Assembly (NCBI GenBank): GCA_021162925.1
Contig: JAGGXQ010000033.1
Location: forward strand, 1 to 7,182
Reading direction: 5' to 3'
DNA from: Nitrososphaerota archaeon
Lineage (GTDB): Archaea > Thermoproteota > Nitrososphaeria > Nitrososphaerales > JAGGXQ01
Length of the DNA stretch: 7,182 bases
Part shown: piece by piece, positions 1 to 5,862 of the stretch
How the letters are laid out: each line of letters begins with the position of its first letter
Position numbering within the stretch: the stretch's first letter is position 1
The notes under the pieces: model-generated
Told to the model about the DNA's origin: nothing
Databases searched by the model: none
The model's input: the letters and a program-made list of their open reading frames with translations, nothing else
Translations under genes and position numbers: made by a program

Positions 1-1431
1 CAGGCTTTCAGCAACTTCGATACCTATCTGGCGCCCTTCATAAGGTTCGACGGGCTTGAGTACAAGGAGGTCAAGCAGGCTTTACAGGAGTTCATGTTCA
101 ACATGAACGTCCCCACTAGGGTGGGCTTCCAGTGCCCGTTCAGCAACATAACGCTCGACTTGAAGGTCCCGAAGTTCATGGAGAACGAACCCGTGATCGT
201 CGGAGGAGAGCCCACGGATGAAGTACACGGAGACTTCCAGGAAGAGATGGACATCTTCAACAAGGCTTTGGCCGAGGTCATGCTCGAAGGCGATGGGGTG
301 GGGAGGGTGTTCTCTTTCCCGATCCCGACCATAAACGTAACGAAGGACTTCGATTGGGAAAGCGAGGTTACCGAGAAGGTTTTCGAGACTTCGGCCAAGT
401 ACGGAATCCCGTATTTTGCGAACTTCATCAATTCCGACATGAAGCCGGAGGATGTGCGTAGCATGTGCTGTAGGCTCAGGATCGACGAAAGGGAGCTGAA
501 GAAGAGGGGAGGGGGATTTTTCGGATCGAACCCCCTGACGGGTTCGATAGGCGTGGTCACCATTAACATGCCGAGGATAGGCTTCCTCTCTAGGGATGAA
601 GGCGAGTTCTTTGAAAGGCTGGGGAGGCTTATGGAGCTTGCGAAAGAATCTTTAGAATTAAAACGGAAAACTTTGGAAGAGTTTGCGGATAAAGGCCTCT
701 ATCCCTACTCAAAGTTCTATTTAAGAAACATAAAGAAGGCTTTCGGCGAGTTCTGGAAGAACCACTTCAGCACGATCGGCCTGGTCGGGATGAACGAGGC
801 CTGCCTGAACTTCCTAGGGTGTAGCATAGGAGAAAAGGAAGGCCATAGGTTCGCGATCAAAGTCCTGGACTTCATGCGCGAAAAGCTTGCCGACTTCCAG
901 CAAGAAACCGGGAACATCTACAACCTGGAGGCTACCCCGGCCGAGGGTACGAGCTACCGACTCGCGAGGATCGACAAGAGCAGGTACCCCGACATAGTGG
1001 TCGCGAATGAAAAAGAGGTGAGGGAGAGGAATGCGGCCCCTTACTACACGAATTCCACGTGGCTCCCGGTCTATTTCACTGACGACCTTTGGGAGCTGTT
1101 GAGGCACCAGGACCCCCTCCAGGTCAGGTATACGGGCGGAACGGTCGTTCACATATGGCTTGGGGAAAGGGTGAGGGCGGACGGGGTGATGGCCCTGGTG
1201 AGGAAGGTGTTCGAGAACTTCAGATTGCCTTACATCAGCATCACCCCGACGTTCAGCGTCTGCCCGGTCCACGGCTACATTCCAGGGGAGCATTGGAAGT
1301 GCCCGATCTGCGGGGGAAAGACGGAGGTCTATTCGAGGGTCGTGGGCTATCTGAGGCCGGTCGATCAGTACAACCCTGGAAAGCAGGAGGAGTTCAAACA
1401 GCGCAAGATGTTCGACAGGGCGTTTGGGTGA
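1..1431 (+). CDS. nrdD: Anaerobic (class III) ribonucleoside-triphosphate reductase, 5'-truncated by the window edge
   Basis: This glycyl-radical enzyme reduces ribonucleotides to deoxyribonucleotides in the absence of oxygen, in the cytoplasm. The frame is open from base 1, so 476 residues of the C-terminal part are visible. The start and any ATP-cone lie upstream of the window. Recognisable segments are RVGFQCPFSNITLDL (fragment residues about 40-54), MCCRLR (155-160), TGSIGVVTINMPRIG (about 180-194) and IGLVGMNEAC (about 259-268). A zinc site, CPVH (421-424) plus CPIC (434-437), is followed by the glycyl-radical motif RVVGYL with Gly449. The spacing from Cys156/157 to Gly449 (292-293) is close to that of Cys290 and Gly580 in the phage T4 enzyme, so the thiyl-radical cysteine is probably one of this pair (inference). 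The gene is followed by its activase nrdG. Codon choice is less strict than in the downstream genes. The identification is very secure. Confidence 0.96.
   Translation, partial: QAFSNFDTYLAPFIRFDGLEYKEVKQALQEFMFNMNVPTRVGFQCPFSNITLDLKVPKFMENEPVIVGGEPTDEVHGDFQEEMDIFNKALAEVMLEGDGVGRVFSFPIPTINVTKDFDWESEVTEKVFETSAKYGIPYFANFINSDMKPEDVRSMCCRLRIDERELKKRGGGFFGSNPLTGSIGVVTINMPRIGFLSRDEGEFFERLGRLMELAKESLELKRKTLEEFADKGLYPYSKFYLRNIKKAFGEFWKNHFSTIGLVGMNEACLNFLGCSIGEKEGHRFAIKVLDFMREKLADFQQETGNIYNLEATPAEGTSYRLARIDKSRYPDIVVANEKEVRERNAAPYYTNSTWLPVYFTDDLWELLRHQDPLQVRYTGGTVVHIWLGERVRADGVMALVRKVFENFRLPYISITPTFSVCPVHGYIPGEHWKCPICGGKTEVYSRVVGYLRPVDQYNPGKQEEFKQRKMFDRAFG
1427..1431 (+). promoter_or_regulatory. Shine-Dalgarno-like GGTGA at the nrdD stop codon
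   Basis: GGTGA overlaps the nrdD stop codon and lies five bases before the GTG at 1437. This matches part of the usual archaeal Shine-Dalgarno sequence (GGAGGTGA) at good spacing. It is the main reason for preferring 1437 over the GTG at 1428 as the nrdG start, and it implies translation of nrdG coupled to termination of nrdD. Confidence 0.5.
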
Positions 1432-1436
1432 ATCGA

Positions 1437-2144
1437 GTGAGGATCGGCGGGTTTCAAAAGTTAAGCCTGGTGGATTATCCGGGCAAGATATCCTGCATAG
1501 TGTTTACCATAGGATGCAACCTCAGATGCGGTTACTGCTACGTCCCCCAGCTCGTCCTCCCCGAAAGGATAAGGGATTTGAAAGAGGTGCCGGAGGGCGA
1601 AATCTTTTCCTTCCTCGAAAGGAATAAAGGCCTGAACGATGCGGTCGTCATAACGGGCGGGGAGCCGACGATCCACCGAGAACTCCCGTCTTTTATGGAG
1701 AGGATCAAGAGGATGGGCTTCCTCGTCGCCCTTGAAACCAACGGCACCAATCCGGATATGCTGGAGGGGTTGATAGAAGAAAGGCTCGTCGATTACGTCG
1801 AGATGGACGTAAAGACGGCCTTGGAGTTCGAGAAGTATCGGGAGATAACGGGGGACGTGTTAACGGAGGAGATGTTCGAAAACGTAAAGGAAAGCATAAA
1901 GGTCCTCTTAAGGTCGGAAGTCGATTACGAGTTTAGAACGACCTTGGTAAAGGAATACCATTCGGTCGAAGACATATTGGAGATCTGCAGGGCCCTGAAG
2001 GGTGCCAAGGCTTACTACCTACAAAACTTAAGGGTCATGAACGAGCTCGTAGGCGGTAAGGCCCTAACGCCCTTCAGCAGGGAGGAGATAGAGGAGATCG
2101 TTGCGGAAGGCAGGAAGTTGACGAACGTGAGATTTAGGGAGTGA
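1437..2144 (+). CDS. nrdG: Anaerobic ribonucleotide reductase activating protein (radical SAM)
   Basis: This radical-SAM enzyme uses a [4Fe-4S] cluster and S-adenosylmethionine to form the glycyl radical on NrdD. From the GTG at 1437 it is 235 residues. The N-terminus runs RIGGFQKLSLVDYPGK, a hallmark of this activase family. The cluster motif CNLRCGYC supplies Cys27, Cys31 and Cys34 (CxxxCxxC). TGGEPT at 73-78 is the SAM-binding GGE motif. It is longer than the roughly 155-residue enterobacterial NrdG, as is common in archaea and other thermophiles. The start could instead be the GTG at 1428, which would overlap the nrdD stop as GTGA and add three residues. The 1437 start has the better ribosome-binding site. 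It follows nrdD directly and surely shares its transcript. Confidence 0.93.
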   Translation: MRIGGFQKLSLVDYPGKISCIVFTIGCNLRCGYCYVPQLVLPERIRDLKEVPEGEIFSFLERNKGLNDAVVITGGEPTIHRELPSFMERIKRMGFLVALETNGTNPDMLEGLIEERLVDYVEMDVKTALEFEKYREITGDVLTEEMFENVKESIKVLLRSEVDYEFRTTLVKEYHSVEDILEICRALKGAKAYYLQNLRVMNELVGGKALTPFSREEIEEIVAEGRKLTNVRFRE

Positions 2145-2176
2145 TTTCGTTCCCAGAGGCTTCGTACCCTTTAAGG

Positions 2177-2183
2177 TTAAATA
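2177..2183 (+). promoter_or_regulatory. TATA-like box of the cysS-topA transcript
   Basis: TTAAATA stands out in the 60-base gap after nrdG, inside an A/T-rich patch at 2170-2183. Its centre is about 25 bases before the GTG start of cysS, the normal distance from an archaeal TATA box to the transcription start. This predicts a transcript beginning at or within a few bases of the start codon (leaderless). It is inferred from position and composition only; a weak GTGA at 2192-2195 could instead serve as a Shine-Dalgarno site if transcription starts further upstream. Confidence 0.5.
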
Positions 2184-2204
2184 GCCGATCCGTGAAGCTC
2201 GGTT

Positions 2205-3602
2205 GTGGCCTTAAGGGTATTCAACACGATGAGCGGCAGGAAGGAGGAGTTCGTTCCCATACACGGGAACAGGGTTCAAATGTTCGTCTGCGGCCCCACG
2301 GTCTACGACTACTCGCACCTGGGCCACGCCAGGACCTACGTCGCCTACGACGTGATAGCCAAGTACCTGAGGTACAGGGGCTACTCGGTCTTTTACATCA
2401 TGAACATAACCGACCTGGACGACAAGATAATCAGGAGGGCGAGGGAGTTAGGGAAGGGGCCTCTGGATGTCGCGAGGGAGTTCGAGGTCGAGTTCTACAG
2501 GGACATGGCCTCCCTGGGCGTAGACGCCGTGAACCTTTACGCCAGGGCCACCGAGCACATCGACGAGATGATCGAGCAGATAGAGGGCCTGTTGGAAAAG
2601 GGCTACGCGTACGTGACCGAGACCGGCGTTTACTACGACGTAACCAAGTTCCCCAGGTATGGGAGGCTGTCCCACCAGAACCCCAAGGAGCTGGTGGTCC
2701 ACAGGATAGAGGTCGATCCGACGAAGAGGAACCCTGGGGACTTCGCCCTCTGGAAGAGGTCGAAGGAAGGGGAGCCGAGCTGGGACTCGCCGTTCGGCCC
2801 CGGAAGGCCCGGCTGGCACATAGAGGATACGGCGATAACCCTCACCTACTTCGGCCCCCAATACGACATACACGGAGGGGCGATAGAGCTCATCTTCCCC
2901 CACCACGAAGCGGAGATAGCCCAAGCCGAGGCGTACACGGGCGTATCCCCCTTGGTCAAGTACTGGGTCCATACCGGCATCCTCTACGTGAACGGGGAGA
3001 AGATGTCGAAGTCCCTCGGGAACTTCATAACCATCAGGGATTCGATGAAGAGGTACGACAAGAACACCCATAGGATGTTCTTCGTTTCGACCCTCTACAG
3101 GAGCCCGATGGACTACACGGACGAAGCGATGAGGGAGGCCAAGGCCAAGGTCGATGGGATAAAGAACTCCTACTTCGCTTTGAAGAGCCTGAGGGCTGGT
3201 AGCGGGGGTAGGGAGCTCCTCGCCGCCTTGGATAGGGCGAGGGAGGGCTTCTTGGAGTCCATGGACGACGACTTCAACACCCCCAAGGCCCTCTCCCACC
3301 TATTCGGGCTCACTAGGGAGATCAACCGCTACTGCTCGAAGCACGAGGAGGTCGAAGAGGGGATAAGGGAGAGGGTGTTATCGACCCTTGAAGAGTTCCT
3401 TTCGATACTTGGGATAGAGTTCGGCGAGAGGGTCGATGAAAGGCTCCTGGAGGGCCTCTTAAGGCTCCTGGTAGACGTAAGGGAGGGGCTGAGGAGGGAG
3501 AGGAGGTATGAAGAAGCGGATGAAATAAGGAGGAGGTTGAAGGAGCTCGGCATCGTACTGGAGGATACGAGTAGGGGGACCGTTTGGAAGGTGGAGGGAT
3601 GA
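2205..3602 (+). CDS. cysS: Cysteinyl-tRNA synthetase
   Basis: This class I aminoacyl-tRNA synthetase charges tRNA-Cys with cysteine using ATP, in the cytoplasm. It is 465 residues, about the family's usual length (E. coli has 461). The N-terminus reads ALRVFNTMSGRKEEF, as expected, which supports the GTG start at 2205 over the ATG at 2229. Cys29 in FVCGPTVYD is the first zinc ligand. HLGH at 38-41 is the HIGH signature and KMSKS lies at 266-270. His233 and Glu237 in FPHHEAEIAQ match two further zinc ligands. The fourth ligand position, Cys209 in E. coli (WHIEC), is Asp208 here (WHIEDTAI). The C-terminal helical and tRNA-binding region ends with the typical ADEIRRRLKELGI and LEDTSRGTVW. It begins a compact run with topA, overlapping it by four bases. 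Confidence 0.97.
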   Translation: MALRVFNTMSGRKEEFVPIHGNRVQMFVCGPTVYDYSHLGHARTYVAYDVIAKYLRYRGYSVFYIMNITDLDDKIIRRARELGKGPLDVAREFEVEFYRDMASLGVDAVNLYARATEHIDEMIEQIEGLLEKGYAYVTETGVYYDVTKFPRYGRLSHQNPKELVVHRIEVDPTKRNPGDFALWKRSKEGEPSWDSPFGPGRPGWHIEDTAITLTYFGPQYDIHGGAIELIFPHHEAEIAQAEAYTGVSPLVKYWVHTGILYVNGEKMSKSLGNFITIRDSMKRYDKNTHRMFFVSTLYRSPMDYTDEAMREAKAKVDGIKNSYFALKSLRAGSGGRELLAALDRAREGFLESMDDDFNTPKALSHLFGLTREINRYCSKHEEVEEGIRERVLSTLEEFLSILGIEFGERVDERLLEGLLRLLVDVREGLRRERRYEEADEIRRRLKELGIVLEDTSRGTVWKVEG

Positions 3603-5623
3603 GCGAAGGGCACGTCTTGGTCATCTGCGAAAAGCCCGACGCTGCGAGGAGGATAGCCCTAGCCCTATCCGACGGATGTGAGAGGAGCGTGGTAAACGGC
3701 GTAACGGTTTACAGGCTGAACTGGAAGGGGGAGGAGTACGTGATCTTCCCCGCCCTAGGGCACCTCTACGGCGTCTCCGATCCCTCCGCCGAGAGGAGGG
3801 TCTACCCGGTCTTGGACGTCGAGTGGATGCCCCTGAAGGGGAGGAGGGGTGTGGAGGAGAGGATAGAGCTCGCAAAAGAGCTCTCTAGGGGTGCGAAAGG
3901 GTTCGTGAACGCGTGCGACTTCGACCTAGAAGGGGAGACCATAGGGTACAACGTGCTGAAGTACGCATGTGGAGGGAAGCACGGCTCCTACTTGAGGGCG
4001 AAGTTCTCGACCCTTACGAGGGAGGAGCTTAGGGAGGCGTTCTCAAAGCTCGATGAAGGGCTTGGCAAGGAGATGGCGGTAGCCGGGAGGACGAGGCACC
4101 TGATAGACTTCCTCTACGGCGTCAACCTGTCTAGGGCGCTCTCCGAAGCCTACTACAGGGCGAAGGGGAAGTACAGGGTCTTCAGCACGGGCAGGGTCCA
4201 GGGGCCGACCTTGGGCTTCTTGGTCGAGAGGGAGAAGGAGATCAGGGCGCACGTCCCGATCCCTTACTGGAAGGCGAGGGCCTACGCCGTCAAGGACGGG
4301 GAGGGCTTCTGGGCGGAATACCCACGAAAGGTACCGAACTTGAAGGTGGCTGAGAGGCTTAAGGGGCTGAAGGGCTCGAAGGGTGTAGTTTCGAGGAAGA
4401 GGGCCTCTGGGTCGAGGATACCGCCGCCCACCCCTTTCAACACCGGCGACCTACAGAAGGAGGCCTACAGGGCCTTCGGCATGGACCCGAGCAGGACCCT
4501 GAGGATGGCCGAAAGGCTCTACCTTAGGGCCCTCATATCCTACCCTAGGACGTCGAGCCAGAAGCTGCCGAGTAGCATAGGCTACAGGAGGATAATAGAG
4601 AGGCTCTCCAAGATAAAGGGGTACGAGGATGCCAAGGAGCTGCTCAAGAGAAGGCTCAAGCCGAGGGAGGGGGAGAAGGAGGACCCGGCCCACCCGGCCA
4701 TCTACCCGACCGGGGAGGAGCCGAAGGGGCTCAGCCCCCAAGAGCGCAGGATCTACGACCTTATCGTGAGGAGGTTTCTGGCGTGCTTCTGCGATCCCGT
4801 GGTGAGGGAGAGCATATCGATCCGCTTTAAGGCGCTAGGGTTCGAGTTCGTCACGAGAGGGGGGAGGATCTTGGAGGAGGGGTGGCTCAGGTTCTACAAG
4901 TTCGTGAAGTTCGGGGAAGGTGAGCTACCCGATGTGGAGGAGGGCGACGAGCTTCTGGTAAAGGAGCTCAAGGTCGAGGAGAAGTTCGAGGGGCCCCCTG
5001 CCAGGTACAACAAGGCGAGCCTCCTATCCCTGATGGAGAAGGAGGGGATAGGGACGAAGGCGACCAGGGCCGACATAATAAGGACGCTCATAGAAAGGGG
5101 CTACGTCGTCGAGAAGGGGATGAGGGTCACGGACATAGGGTTCGAGGTCTACGAGGTGATGAAGGGATACATGCCGGAGATCCTCTCGGTCGAGATGACT
5201 AGGAGGATAGAGGAGGAGCTCGCGGGGATAGAATCGGGCGAAAGGGATTGGAGGGAGGTGATCAGGGAGGCGGTCGAGGGCCTGCTCCCCGCCTTGAAGT
5301 CCATAAAGGGTAAGGAGAGCGAGGTGGGGGCCAAGGTGGTCGAGGCGCATAGGAGGAGCAGGCTCTCCAGGCTGGCTCTGGGCCCCTGCCCCGTATGCAA
5401 GACGGGGACGCTCATAGTGGTGAAGACGAGGAAGGGGAGGTTCGCGGGCTGCACGAACTACTACAAGACCGGATGCAGGGCGACCGCACCCTTGCCAGGC
5501 AGGGGTAAGATAGAGCCGATCGGGACCTGCGAGCTCTGTGGCTGGCCGGTCATAAGGCTCAGGATAGGGAGGTGGGCCAAGGAGTTCTGCATAAACCCGA
5601 ACTGCGAGAGGAATAGGGCTTGA
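3599..5623 (+). CDS. topA: DNA topoisomerase I, type IA, archaeal
   Basis: This enzyme relaxes negatively supercoiled DNA by cutting one strand through a 5'-phosphotyrosine and passing the other. From the ATG at 3599 it is 674 residues. The N-terminal Toprim domain has VICEKPDAARRIA with Glu11, and CDFDLEGE with Asp107, Asp109 and Glu111 for Mg2+. The catalytic tyrosine is Tyr315 in ISYPRTSS. RYNKASLLSLMEKEGIGTKATR is split across the conserved core near 470-490. The C-terminus has two zinc ribbons: Cys597/600/618/626 and Cys644/647/664/669. No helicase domain is present, so this is not reverse gyrase; the length resembles the archaeal enzymes also called topoisomerase III. The ATG overlaps the cysS stop as ATGA and is preceded by purine-rich GGAAGGTGGAGGG, so an in-frame TTG at 3584 is less likely. 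Confidence 0.96.
   Translation: MSEGHVLVICEKPDAARRIALALSDGCERSVVNGVTVYRLNWKGEEYVIFPALGHLYGVSDPSAERRVYPVLDVEWMPLKGRRGVEERIELAKELSRGAKGFVNACDFDLEGETIGYNVLKYACGGKHGSYLRAKFSTLTREELREAFSKLDEGLGKEMAVAGRTRHLIDFLYGVNLSRALSEAYYRAKGKYRVFSTGRVQGPTLGFLVEREKEIRAHVPIPYWKARAYAVKDGEGFWAEYPRKVPNLKVAERLKGLKGSKGVVSRKRASGSRIPPPTPFNTGDLQKEAYRAFGMDPSRTLRMAERLYLRALISYPRTSSQKLPSSIGYRRIIERLSKIKGYEDAKELLKRRLKPREGEKEDPAHPAIYPTGEEPKGLSPQERRIYDLIVRRFLACFCDPVVRESISIRFKALGFEFVTRGGRILEEGWLRFYKFVKFGEGELPDVEEGDELLVKELKVEEKFEGPPARYNKASLLSLMEKEGIGTKATRADIIRTLIERGYVVEKGMRVTDIGFEVYEVMKGYMPEILSVEMTRRIEEELAGIESGERDWREVIREAVEGLLPALKSIKGKESEVGAKVVEAHRRSRLSRLALGPCPVCKTGTLIVVKTRKGRFAGCTNYYKTGCRATAPLPGRGKIEPIGTCELCGWPVIRLRIGRWAKEFCINPNCERNRA
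5606..5611 (+). promoter_or_regulatory. Shine-Dalgarno-like GAGAGG before the small zinc-motif gene
   Basis: GAGAGG lies eight bases before the TTG at 5620, inside the last codons of topA. No other start codon fits the conserved-looking N-terminal cysteine motif, so this site supports the unusual TTG start and translation coupled to topA. Confidence 0.4.
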
Positions 5624-5847
5624 AGTGCAAGCTGTGCCATAGGGAGGCTGTGGATGAAGGGCTCTGTGAATACCACCTGCTCGCCCTCAAGAACCTGAAG
5701 GAGGCCTACCCGAGGTGGGAGGAGGCGTATGGAGGGATGGAGTGGGAGGAGTACCTGAAGAGGCTCCTGGAGCTCGAAGAGACGGGGGAATGGGTCAAGG
5801 ACGTCGCAAGGATGCTCCTCGATCAAAAAAGCTATTTACATCGGTAA
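5620..5847 (+). CDS. Small zinc-motif protein of unknown function, coupled to topA
   Basis: This 75-residue protein starts at a TTG that overlaps the topA stop codon as TTGA, so translation is probably coupled. The N-terminus carries a putative zinc site of the form CxxC-x9-CxxH: Cys3, Cys6, Cys16 and His19 (CKLCHREAV and LCEYH). The rest is predicted to be helical and charged, rich in Glu, Leu, Lys and aromatic residues (YPRWEEAY, WEEYLKRLLELE), ending with a TGEWVKDVARMLL segment. There is no signal peptide or membrane segment, so it should be cytoplasmic. I recognise the general look of a small archaeal zinc protein but no named family, so no function is assigned. Its position suggests a role linked to topoisomerase or nucleic-acid metabolism, but that is inference. 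Reality as a gene is supported by the overlap, the Shine-Dalgarno-like site and the ordered cysteine motif. Confidence 0.8.
   Translation: MKCKLCHREAVDEGLCEYHLLALKNLKEAYPRWEEAYGGMEWEEYLKRLLELEETGEWVKDVARMLLDQKSYLHR
5832..5840 (+). promoter_or_regulatory. TATA-like box of nrdJ
   Basis: CTATTTACA, preceded by an A-run (5825-5830) that could act as a TFB-recognition element, is centred about 27 bases before the nrdJ ATG. That spacing again predicts a leaderless or nearly leaderless transcript. There is no Shine-Dalgarno sequence in the 20 bases before the ATG, which fits this reading. The box lies inside the last codons of the upstream small gene. Confidence 0.55.
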
Positions 5848-5860
5848 AATAATTTTTACC
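5843..5860 (+). repeat. Perfect 7-4-7 inverted repeat before nrdJ, possible operator
   Basis: GGTAAAA, loop TAAT, TTTTACC form a perfect inverted repeat. It sits immediately after the TATA-like box and ends two bases before the nrdJ ATG, so it would cover the transcription start. Archaeal repressors often bind at this position. As an RNA hairpin it would be weak, because only two pairs per arm are G-C, so a DNA operator is the better guess. It does not resemble the bacterial NrdR box as I know it. The dyad is seen directly; the function is inferred. Confidence 0.5.
5853..5857 (+). terminator. Possible oligo-T terminator of the cysS-topA transcript
   Basis: A run of five T residues lies just after the stop codon of the small zinc-motif gene. 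Archaeal RNA polymerase can terminate at such T-tracts. This one is short and is part of the inverted repeat, so its role is uncertain. No better T-tract is seen at the end of the run. Confidence 0.25.
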
Positions 5861-5862
5861 AA

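Noticed and set aside
814..1293. 159-residue minus-strand open frame opposite nrdD
   Set aside because: It lies opposite conserved NrdD sequence, has no domain, and has no promoter or ribosome-binding site that I can see.
1089..1436. Open frame upstream of nrdG that would extend the activase by over 100 residues
   Set aside because: The added part lies wholly within the conserved C-terminal coding region of nrdD in another frame and gives a low-complexity Gly/Arg/Pro-rich sequence; family homology begins at RIGGFQK.
2141..3073. 310-residue + strand open frame over the front of cysS
   Set aside because: Arg/Gly-rich translation without motifs, overlapping the clear CysRS frame; a shadow of G+C-rich coding DNA.
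2448..3299. 283-residue minus-strand open frame opposite cysS
   Set aside because: It mirrors the third-position bias of CysRS, and its translation shows no recognisable domain.
3584..3598. Alternative TTG start for topA five codons upstream
   Set aside because: The ATG at 3599 has the classic ATGA overlap and a purine-rich ribosome-binding site, and the Toprim strand begins just after it.
5843..5860. Reading the nrdJ-upstream dyad as a strong bacterial-type hairpin terminator
   Set aside because: The stem has only two G-C pairs and no T-tract follows it; the T-run is inside the arm. An operator fits its position better.
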